Origin: Cylindrodendrum hubeiense
Taxonomy: Eukaryota > Ascomycota > Sordariomycetes > Hypocreales > Nectriaceae
NCBI GenBank assembly: GCA_014621425.1
Contig: JAANBB010000115.1
Span: 37,207-101,206 of the forward strand
Direction: 5' to 3'
Length of the DNA stretch: 64,000 nucleotides
The translations under genes and the position numbers were made by a program. The notes under the pieces were generated by a model. That model made no database searches, was not told the origin of the DNA, and saw only the letters and a list, made by a program, of their open reading frames with translations. Positions 55,493-64,000 of this stretch are shown here, piece by piece (the first letter of the stretch is position 1; every line of letters starts with the position of its first letter).

Positions 55493-57882
55493 ATGACAAA
55501 TGGAGACGACGACAACCCCGCCGGTATGTCTACCGACCCATGTGTTAGTAAAATATACTAATCTAGCTGGCAGGTAACATGGATTCCTCGATGAAGCTAC
55601 CAACATGGCCCAGCAAAATGCCAGCGGAGGTCCTTGTTCTCATCCTCCGCCACCTCTCCCCCGGTGAAATCAAGAGCTTTCTACTCGTATCTCGAACGAT
55701 CGCCGCCATTACCAGTCCCTGGCTCCTGGAACGCGACATCAAAGACAAGACGTACAACTCTCTGGCTTGGGCCTGCTACTTTGGCGACGTCACCCTCGCC
55801 GAACGATGTCTCGAGGTGGGCGCCTCGCCAAACGTCGCCTTTTGTCACGATAAACCGACAACATATCGAGGATCATGGATCGAGGGCAAGAAGTTCGACA
55901 GGGAATATTTTGAGAACCCAGTATTCCCAACCCGGATTGTTTACGGATGGCCCTTACTGAAGGGACATGCTGCATGCTCTCCCCTTACATTGGCCACGAA
56001 TTTTAACCACATCGACGTGATGAGGGTTCTTCTCGACGCAAAGCCCGAGCCAGCCAACGTAATCGACAACCGCATCGAAGATCAAATCTGTCGTGAACAC
56101 CCTCGACTTCTATCATTTCCCACGTTCTCACACCCGGTGGTTCTCAGCCACGCTCAGTCAGCATCAGCAGCTCAGTTGCTATTCGACAATGGAGCTATTG
56201 ACCATATCAACAACAAGGGAAACACGGTTTATACGCCACTAGAGATGATATTGCTTCGTCACAGCCGCGCACGAACTCCTGGGCAGAGAGGGCGGACAGA
56301 ATGTGATCTCTACTCTCTCGTCAAGACCCTTCTCGAGAATGGGGCGTCTCCTCGACGCCCCCAACCAAGAAACCGCTTGCCACAATAGCATTGGGGCGGA
56401 GGTCCTTTGATTGCTGCCATTGATACCAGAAGTGCCAGCGTGGTTAAACTCGTTCTTCATTCTGGTTCGTTGAGCTTTGATGATCCTAATGGTGAATTTG
56501 CGGATGCCTTCATGCTGGCTATGGGAAGCGAAAAGATTATCAAGGAAGCGGACGAGAAATGGCTAGACCTGTCGGTAAAATTTTCGACACAACTCTTGGA
56601 TGTCTTCTTTTCGGCCGGCATCTCGCCCAATGAACCCATTCTGAATTTTGGGCAACCATTGTCCCTCGCAGTTGCTGAGGATTTGACATGGAGTACCCGC
56701 TTGCTTGTTTCGCGGGGAGCAGACATCAATTACACTGACCCCTACACACTATGTCCCCTCGCGCAGGCCCTGGTCTCTTGGCCTTGGGACTTCATTACTG
56801 ATCGTCATCTCGAAGAGGATCTAATTGACTTGGTTGATTGCAGTCTGTTCACTGAATTGTTCTGGCTTGGGGCAGACCCAAATCAGCCATCATTTAGTCC
56901 TCAGGGCTTCTCTCCCTTGATGTTTGCAACGAGCGACAAGATTCCAGCTCTAGCTTTCGAGATTTTGATCGAATTTGGTGCCGACAGAGGTTACATTGGG
57001 CAATTGACTCCTGATAGTCCAAGGCTCTCTGTTCTGCAGTGTCTTCTGTTGGGCTTTCCCCAACCAAGCTGTGGCCAAGAGATGGGGTTATTCGTGAATC
57101 AGAAGCTCTATCCGCTAAATTATCCGTTCGATGGGATTTTTCAAACCTCCAGATGCGTCAAGGTCGTGGAGAAATGTCGCAAGGCAAAGTTCGAAGCGTT
57201 CATCGAACAGCCTCTCGACTCAGTGCACTTCTACACCGAGGATGGGATGCATATTTTGAACTGGGCTTTAGAGGAGCTTCGTGGATTTGACTTGATTTGG
57301 GCTATTGACATGCTTATTCCTCAATACGCCTCGACCAAGTCCCCAATGGATACGGAATCCCCGCTCGTTACTTTCTTTATCCCGCTCCGGCTTGGTGGCT
57401 CCCTCGAGTTTGGAACGCTCTTCCAAACGTGCCGGTTTGTTGAAAGAATTCTCAAGTTAGGATTCCGACCATCTGAGAGCCTCCTCCGTCGTATCTGCAA
57501 TCTCAGTGGGGACCTTTGCGCCGAGATACACTGGAATGAGGTGGTACATACACGCTATAGCGAAATGCTCGACTTTGCACCGAGCTTCCTACAGGTTGTC
57601 AAGAGCACAATTCCAAGGTTCAATAGGAAGAGCAAGGTAACAGGGACGCTGCTCACTTTCCAGGACCTGACAGCGTGTGAAGAGTCCTACTGTGCGCATC
57701 GCTCGAAGACAATTGGCAAAATCATCAGCCTATTCATCAAAAGCGGCGCTGACTTCTATGCTTGCGACTCCGATGGGAAGACGGCATACGAATGTGCAAA
57801 GATCAACAACACACTTAACGAGGTGCCGGAGAAGTGGCGCAACGCAGCTAAGGAACGGGAGATCGACGAGGCCAATGCATGA
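55493..57882 (+). CDS. F-box / ankyrin-repeat protein interrupted by one in-frame TAG
   Basis: Exons 55493-55523 and 55574-57882 (GTATGT donor, GCAG acceptor). The frame is continuous for about 780 codons except for TAG at 56386-56388, between RNRLPQ and HWGGGPLIAAIDTRSA, a typical ankyrin turn on the far side. The N-terminus carries an F-box (LPTWPSKMPAEVLVLILRHL, SPGEIKSFLLVSRTIAAI), the module that docks to Skp1 in SCF ubiquitin ligases. It is followed by ankyrin-like units: SLAWACYFGDVTLAERCLEV, PLTLATNFNHIDVMRVLLD, LLVSRGADINYTDP and a last KIISLFIKSGADFYACDSDG. The TAG would leave a 281-residue F-box plus ankyrin protein. Equal quality of sequence on both sides argues that the stop is recent, an error, or read through. 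No splice signals around it could remove it. Confidence 0.8.
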
Positions 57883-58794
57883 TGATGTCCGATTCTAACG
57901 ACCTGTGCTTTACGGTCTTGATCTACAATGGAAGTTGTGTTTTATGTTTCGGCGCAGAGTCTGAAGACTTGATGCAAGTCAGTGGGATAAATCGGAAAGG
58001 GGAAGGAACGGTGGCTTGGGGTGATGATTCTTCACACGTCGCTAGATGTCAAAATAAATGTGTATGAGTTTGTAACCATCGAGAAGCGTGCAGGTTTAAA
58101 GCGTCCAGATGTAAAGCGTGCAGGTGTGATGTCGCGGGATAGGAGGACCTCTCAAGTAATGGATTCCGTGGGAGTGGATTAAAAAAACACACCAACCACA
58201 GAAGTCCGGTTCTCGGTGAGACGGTCGTCTGTGGGTCACGTCGCATCAATGCAGATCTCACCGAAATATGGTTGGGCCGGTCAGGCCGGTCAAGCCGGTC
58301 CAGCTTCCGGTACCTGAAGTCGCAACGCATGCTCAGAAATCAGGTAAATTGAGGAGAGTTAACATACAGCCATGGAATAAACACCGCCGCCAGAATAAAG
58401 TCAAGCAACTAACACATAGAATCGGAAAAGACAAACGCAATCTGAAGGGACCAAAAACTCCCAGGTGCCGTGCCGAGCCAGGCTACGCACTCTCCCAATC
58501 CCAATCTGCCGGTCCTGTTGGCCGCATAAACGTTGTGATGCTCCACCATGTTTGTGTACTCCGCCCCAAGTGAGGCTGTCAAGCAAGCCATTGACAAGGA
58601 TGCCCCATTCCAAATTACTCCGTCAAACAGTGCTACCATGCTACCACGCGGTAGCGAAACTCCTTATCCGGTCGATAAAATACTGGCGGGAACCGAGCGC
58701 CGTATGGATGTAGAAATGTGAAGTCGTCTCGCGAGAAGGAAATGTCTAAGTCGCAGGTCCGATCCGGGTATATGTGAAGAAGGATAAAGGCAGC
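57883..58794. other. Convergent intergenic region
   Basis: 3' flanks of the F-box gene and of the next minus-strand gene. Short direct repeats gtccagatgtaaagcgtgcagg / aagcgtgcagg (58084-58124) and ggtcaggccggtcaagccggtc (58277-58300) are visible. No gene supported. Confidence 0.45.
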
Positions 58795-59481
58795 CTATTG
58801 GGGCAGCAGGTTCTTGGATTCCTCGTCGCTGAGGAGGATCTCGTGGACAGGGTCTCGGCGGTTCTCCAAGGGGACATAATCGCAATCGACGTAAGAGGGG
58901 AGGAAGATTTCTGCAAGGACGGGTGATTAGCTTGTGGGTGCAGGTCTAAGACATGTGAACATACCCGGGTTCCAAGCGAAGCCTTGGCTGGAGGAAAGGT
59001 ACGAGATCTAGTTGGGTTAGCTGAGAACTGGTGGTGGTGGCTGGTGGTGCCAGGTGGTGGCCCTCCATGGGGTATGACAAGGAGCATGAGAGCATGACAG
59101 GGAGCATTATAGGGAGCACGTACCAGGCGAGGAGGTCCGTCCGGATCGCCGATGTTAATGACAGTGCATTCTTGCTTGGAAATGGCGGAGCCTGGCATCA
59201 CAGTCAGCTACTGATGCCGAAATATGGGGCGTCGGTTGTGCCATCCGAGACAATCATGTCATCGTAGACGGTCACGTCAGGTGAGGGGACTTGGGATGCA
59301 GGCGCTACGTACTCAGGAGGCTCTGGCGACGGGTGTGCAGCGCCTTGCTCTTGCGGGCCGAAGGCGGAGACGAGGGCGAGCTTGAGTAGGGGCTGTTGGA
59401 AGACGAGCCGGTGCCCTTGGGGGACTGGTGGTAGGAGGGCGTGGCCGAGGGGCCAGCGGGAATGGCGATGGACGACGACAT
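58795..59481 (-). CDS. Small conserved fungal protein (131 aa), function unknown
   Basis: Four exons, 59481-59313, 59191-59124, 59007-58965 and 58910-58795, all GT-AG and phase-consistent. The protein begins MSSSIAIPAGPSATPSYHQS with a Ser/Pro-rich disordered third and a basic patch (ARKSKALHTRRQS). A well-ordered conserved half follows: SAISKQECTVINIGDPDGPP, ISYLSSSQGFAWNP, EIFLPSYVDCDYVPLENRRD and a tail PVHEILLSDEES. It resembles short hypothetical proteins kept across Sordariomycetes and Eurotiomycetes as I remember them, with no known role. It has no signal peptide or membrane helix. Splicing of such small exons into a smooth sequence is good evidence that the gene is real. Confidence 0.78.
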
Positions 59482-60845
59482 GGTGTGAGTGGCAAGGTGA
59501 GCGAGTTGGGCTGGCGGGTGACGATACGACCGGAACGGGGACGGGAACGAGGGGTAGGCGATGGCAGCGCTGCAGGCAGTAGAGAAGGAGTTCGGAGGCG
59601 ACGGACGACCTCTACAGAATGACGCAAGAGGAACAGAGTACGGCTCAGCGGTCGAGATGAGGAAGAGAGACTTGAGAGACTGAGAGAGGGAAAGGTGGAA
59701 GGTTGAGAATGACAGCCGACTTGGATGGTTTCAAGATGCAAGTGACTGGTGACTTGTCGACTCCCGGCTGCCGATGGGCCACAGCTGCGCCAGTGATTCA
59801 CTGCCGCATCATCCCGTGAGCGGGCAAGTGACTCGACCGCTGATAAGCCACACCCCGACCTGGGCCGCCAAGGGCCGACACGACGAGACAAGAGACAAAA
59901 GGTACTTTGCCTCTACCTGACGCACGGCATGACGGTACTTGGGGGGGGGAGCATGGATCATGGCTGCTGTAAGGTTTGAAGCATTAACAGCCAGAGCGAG
60001 CAAGGCAAACACCCATGAGTTACGGCACCGCACAACACAGCACAGCACGACACAGCACGACACAGTGCCGGACAGTACGATACCTCGCACGTCTTAGACA
60101 TCCTCACCGAGAATCGCGGGGGGCCTTATCAGCGCCAGGTATCGGGCGAATCGCAGCCCCCCCTCACATGGGCGTGAGCGCCGCGCCGGACAGGGATGCG
60201 GCCCAAGACGAGCCGCTCTAGGCATCATGACCCCATCAAAGGCCCAGCCAGGCTTGCCAGGCCGCTAAAGCACTCCACGACACCCACGGCACTCTGCTCC
60301 ACAGCTGCCCCAAGGTTCACAGCCTGAGCCGCCCGACATGTGCCATGTACCCGTACCATTCCGCCACGCGTAACTCAGTTGTACCAAGCGTCCCCGCTCT
60401 GGCGCAGCTGCTGTGGAAGCCAGCAGCGATCATCGGCCAATCCTGAACTGTGGCTGACCCACCAGAGCCTCAGAGCACCTTGTTGGAGCCTTGGAGCCTT
60501 GGAGCCTTGCAGCTGTGGCCCTGCCCCCGCCGAGCTTCGTGGGCCAATCAAACCCTGCCTCAGGTTGGCCTAGTTGTCTCCTTCCGTCGACACTGATCGC
60601 ATCACGTGATTGCGTTTTGAAACCAAGAGCCCAGATGACTAAGCCCGGCTGAAGGCGAAAGGTGACCATAGCTCTGTGTCGTCGTCGTCGTTGCTGGCGC
60701 CTGGTCGACAGCATCAAACCGAAGCTTCATCATCTCAGCGACAACAAACCTTCACCACGACCGACGAACCTCAACCCGACCACGCACAAACTTCCGACTC
60801 CGCACCACCACAGGATCACAGCCGATCCCCTCCCGAAGCGCAAAA
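59482..60845. other. Divergent promoter region between the 131-aa gene and rpt3
   Basis: Contains a purine-rich stretch (59620-59700, CT-rich on the minus strand, likely leader of the 131-aa gene), simple repeats acagcacgacacagcac (60033-60064) and a triple ggagcctt (60487-60510), and CACGTGAT at 60605-60612. No coding feature supported. Confidence 0.5.
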
Positions 60846-62257
60846 ATGGGCGACGTCGCTGTCGAGAACCCGGCAAACCTCCTGCCACCGCACAAGAAGG
60901 CCGCGCCCTCAACCATCCCGACCATTGATAGCTTTGAGGGTGTGACGACCGACGGTGGCGATGACTACGCGAACCTCAAGAAGCTTCAACGGCAACTAGA
61001 GTAGGAACCCCGGCCCCTGGACCCTCGACTGTGACTGACGGATGGCAGATACATCCAGCTGCAAGAGGAGTACATCAAGGATGAGCAAAGGTTTGTTGAC
61101 CCGGATCCGTGGCCTCTGTCTAGCAGTGCTAACCATCCCCAGGAGTTTGAAGCGCGAGCTGGTGCGAGCTCAAGAAGAGATCAAGCGGATTCAGAGCGTA
61201 CCTCTGGTCATCGGCCAGTTTATGGAGGCGATTGACCAAAAGTGCGTCCTCCCTTGCCTTCAGTCTTCCCCAAGCTAACCCCCTCAGTACCGGCATCGTG
61301 CAGTCCAGCACTGGATCCAACTACGTCGTCCGAATCCTCTCCACCCTCGATCGCGAGAAGCTCAAGGCCTCTTCCTCCGTCGCCCTCCACCGACACTCCA
61401 ATGCCCTTGTCGACATCCTTCCCCCAGAGGCCGACTCCTCCATTGCCATGCTCGGCGCCGACGAGAAGCCCGACGTGACATACGCCGACGTTGGTGGTCT
61501 TGATATGCAGAAGCAGGAGATCCGCGAGGCTGTCGAGCTGCCCTTGACGCACTTCGACCTCTACAAGCAGATCGGTATCGACCCTCCCCGCGGTGTCTTG
61601 CTGTACGGTCCCCCCGGTACCGGCAAGACCATGTTGGTCAAGGCCGTCGCCAACTCCACCACTGCCAACTTCATCCGTGTCGTCGGCTCCGAGTTTGTCC
61701 AGAAGTACCTCGGTGAGGGTCCTCGCATGGTCCGAGACGTCTTCCGCATGGCCCGCGAGAACTCGCCTGCCATCATCTTCATCGACGAAATCGATGCCAT
61801 CGCCACCAAGCGTTTCGATGCCCAGACCGGTGCCGATCGTGAAGTTCAGCGTATCCTGCTCGAGCTTCTCAACCAGATGGATGGTTTCGACCAGACCTCC
61901 AACGTCAAGGTCATCATGGCCACCAACCGTGCCGACACCCTCGACCCCGCCCTACTCCGACCCGGTCGTCTGGACCGAAAGATCGAGTTCCCCTCCCTGC
62001 GCGATCGCCGAGAGCGCCGCCTCATCTTCAGCACCATCGCCAGCAAGATGAGCCTCGCCCCCGAGGTTGATCTCGACTCCCTCATCGTCCGCAACGACCC
62101 TCTCTCCGGTGCCGTCATCGCCGCCATCATGCAGGAGGCCGGCCTTCGCGCCGTCCGAAAGAACCGCTACAACATCATCCAGGTCGATCTCGAGGACGCC
62201 TACTCAAGCCAGGTCAAGGGCACCAGCGACGAGAACAAGTTCGACTTTTACAAGTAA
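60846..62257 (+). CDS. rpt3: 26S proteasome regulatory AAA-ATPase subunit Rpt3 (6B)
   Basis: One of six ATPases of the proteasome base ring that unfold ubiquitinated substrates. 421 aa from exons 60846-61000, 61049-61090, 61143-61241 and 61288-62257. The N-terminus [15 protein letters not shown] leads into a coiled coil ([29 protein letters not shown]) and the OB domain ([20 protein letters not shown]). The AAA domain has Walker A GPPGTGKT at about 206-213, Walker B FIDEID at about 263-268, sensor-1 [13 protein letters not shown] and the arginine finger region [12 protein letters not shown]. The C-terminus FDFYK is an HbYX motif that docks into the 20S alpha ring, characteristic of Rpt3, Rpt5 and Rpt2; the N-terminal sequence and [20 protein letters not shown] fit Rpt3. 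Strong third-position C bias suggests high expression. Confidence 0.96.
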
Positions 62258-63242
62258 ACGCGCCTTGCTTCTGTCCCTGGTCGCTGGGATCTGCTACTCA
62301 TGTATTCTCCGATGTACAACCTAATCTTGGGATCCGAACGGGGAACTCTACACGGAAGGGAGCGGAATCGGAACGCGGGATGGACCAATGGTTCTTTGTA
62401 ATTGGCATGGAGGGTGGGAATGGGGCAAGGATGGATAAATGGGCTGCCGTCCTAGAATAGAATTGATGGGCGTTCTAGGCTTTCCATGGGACGTCGTTTG
62501 TCTCTCCTTGTTTGTTCTTCCATGGTGGCTTGTCTCCGCGTCCACTTGTAAAACAGGAATATATGGCTTTAAGTCACAAGACATATATCACATTTCGTCA
62601 ATCACATCCCGCAATCACATCAGTCACATCACGCCACATCATATCATATCACGGGCATTGCAGGTCATGTTAAATCGTAAAGTGTTGGTTTCCACCGTCT
62701 ATATGGGTCTCTGCCCTATCCATCCTCCGGTCTCTCGCAGAGAGACAAGTTCATAGCATCCTCTTCTACAATTGGTCCATCCTGCCAATCCCATCATGAG
62801 GCTTACTCATGGCCATTGCATGAGAAAGAAAAATAAAAGCACCCTTGCCGAAACTCCGATTCCCTTTTGTTTTCCACTCCAATCCTCCGTCTATTTTGAT
62901 ATTGCCTCCCGTTCATGCTCGCCAGTAAATCATAAAAATCAGAAAGCGCGCTCGTGTGCGATGAGTAAGAAAAAAAAACCAACTCCCCGGATGCGAAAGT
63001 CTAGAAATACACACTCGGGCATTGATTGGTGGTTGGCGACTCGACTAAGGACCGAACCAGGACCCAGGAGCTTGCCGGTTGAAGAGAAAGGTTTTTGCCC
63101 GTTCACGACTGTGGTGAGGCTGGCAGATATCGGTTGCCGTTGATCCCTGTCAGACAGAGACACACACACGCCCAGGGGTCCGCAAGGACGACGCTACAGG
63201 CGCGCAAAAACGTATAATGCATGCAAAGGCATGTGCGGCTCT
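62258..63242. other. Convergent 3' region
   Basis: About 1 kb between rpt3 and the folliculin-like gene, which end towards each other. It includes a repeated cacatc / atcacatc tract (62590-62650). No gene supported. Confidence 0.45.
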
Positions 63243-64000
63243 TTACGAGCCCAAGGTAACGCCCACCTCGAACAAGAGGTGGACGAAGCGGCGGTGCAAC
63301 TCGATGAAGACGTCTGGTTGCCCGACAATCTCGGCCAATCCACGGGCCTTGGGAGCCGAGGCGCCGCCCCCGCCACCCATCCTTCGGGTGAACTCCGCTT
63401 CCGCCCGTCAAGAAGCTGCTGCCTCCGCGATCCGCGGCTGCCGGGGCGTCGGCTGCTGGCTTCTTGGGCGCTGGGCCGCCGCCGTAGATGGTGCTGCCAA
63501 TGGGGGAGGCGTCGGCGGCGCGCTCGGCCTCGGCCTCGGCGAGCTGCTGGATCCAGCCGGCAAAGTCGCGGAAGGCGGTCGAGACGACGGCGAAGGTCTT
63601 CATGGCGAGGCGCTCGCGGTGCGTGCTCAGAGCCATGAAGGCGTAGACGCGCTTGTGGCCGCGGGCGTGAACATCGGGGATGCGAAAGATGTAAGCGGTG
63701 GTGTACCCCGCGAGCGAGTCGCCAAAGAAGATGGGGCCCCCAGACACTGCCGAACCGGCACTCTGGGTGGTGACGAAGGCGGGGGATGAAGATAGGGGCG
63801 ACGTGGGGGTGGCGGTCGCAGGGGCTCGTGGCAGCGTCTCGAAGGACAGCGTGCGAAGACACGAGGCGCGGATGAGAGAGAACGAGTCGGGGAGCACCGG
63901 ATCATGGGTTGAGGTGTAATCGACGTAGTGGACGTGGAAGGGCGTGCGGTCCGCTGCCGTTGACGTGCTGGACCGGGACGTGTCGCGGGAGCTAGCTGAG
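63243..64000 (-). CDS. Folliculin/Lst7-like protein, C-terminal side of N-terminal domain module; 5' part outside window, one apparent frameshift
   Basis: Relative of Lst7/FLCN, partner of Lst4/FNIP and a GTPase activator for Rag GTPases in amino-acid signalling to TORC1 at the vacuole. The visible sequence includes TPFHVHYVDYTSTHDPVLPD, SFSLIRASCLRTLSFE, GPIFFGDSLAGYTTAYIFRI, PDVHARGHKRVYAFMALSTH and RLAMKTFAVVSTAFRDFAGW, matching the conserved folliculin N-domain. The end FTRRMGGGG, APKARGLAEIVGQPDVFIEL and HRRFVHLLFEVGVTLGS closes at the stop at 63243. Between GSSFLT and AEAEFTRRM the frame shifts by one base at a GGG run (63404-63406); removing one G makes the protein continuous. No GT-AG intron explains it. 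Fungal Lst7 proteins often consist of this N-module alone, as here. Confidence 0.78.

Noticed and set aside
1..64000. CRISPR arrays, rRNA, tRNA, transposons, prokaryotic-style operons or terminators
   Set aside because: Scanned both strands by eye; no spaced identical repeats, no convincing cloverleaf B-box (GTTCGANNC) with matching A-box, and no transposase, integrase or reverse-transcriptase motifs.

Overview
The window is nuclear DNA of a filamentous ascomycete (Pezizomycotina, most like a Sordariomycete; I cannot name genus or species). Reasons: genes carry short introns of about 44-120 nt with GT..CTAAC/CTGAC..AG signals; regulators are Zn2Cys6 proteins with fungal-specific domains; CT-rich leaders precede housekeeping genes; and fungal families recur (sugar-porter MFS, GH3 beta-glucosidase with PA14, F-box/ankyrin and STAND-N proteins). 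I saw no operons, CRISPR arrays, rRNA, convincing tRNA or intact transposons. All exon coordinates are my own reading of splice signals and frame.

Layout. 1-3 kb: the 5' part of the endocytic F-BAR gene syp1. 3-9 kb: an accessory block with a Zn2Cys6 regulator, an ornithine-aminotransferase-like PLP enzyme and a secreted AttH/kievitone-hydratase-like lipocalin. 9.9-17 kb: conserved genes for a Csk1-like kinase, a small unknown protein and the ribosome quality-control E3 ligase listerin. 19-26 kb: a large mitochondrial-looking protein made of about 18 degenerate 29-residue repeats, a small conserved protein and a Tos4-like FHA protein. 26-32 kb is mostly gene-poor, with one GPI-anchored cysteine-rich surface protein. 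32-39 kb: a likely glucoside-utilisation cluster (intracellular GH3 beta-glucosidase, a regulator with two Zn2Cys6 clusters, a sugar transporter). 40-44 kb: a STAND-N/ankyrin-type gene and a decayed transporter. 44-51.6 kb: a pentose-like module (Zn2Cys6 regulator, ribokinase, a regulator-like protein without a zinc cluster, a second sugar transporter). 53-58 kb: a decayed gene and an F-box/ankyrin gene interrupted by one TAG. 58.8-64 kb: conserved genes again (small unknown protein, proteasome ATPase Rpt3, folliculin/Lst7 C-terminus).

How the genes fit together. In the 32-39 kb cluster the divergent regulator and transporter share a promoter with a 10-bp motif repeated three times, and the beta-glucosidase has a pair of CreA-type sites. 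A 25-bp tandem repeat carrying three CreA-type hexamers lies between the regulator-like gene and the transporter of the ribokinase module. Both modules look like carbon-source catabolism under glucose repression; this is inference from gene content and motifs.

The most checkable oddities are four single-base lesions in otherwise well-preserved genes: an AG>GG splice acceptor in the aminotransferase, a 1-nt deletion in the double-zinc regulator, an in-frame TAG in the F-box gene and a 1-nt insertion in folliculin. They are either assembly errors or real loss of function in this strain.
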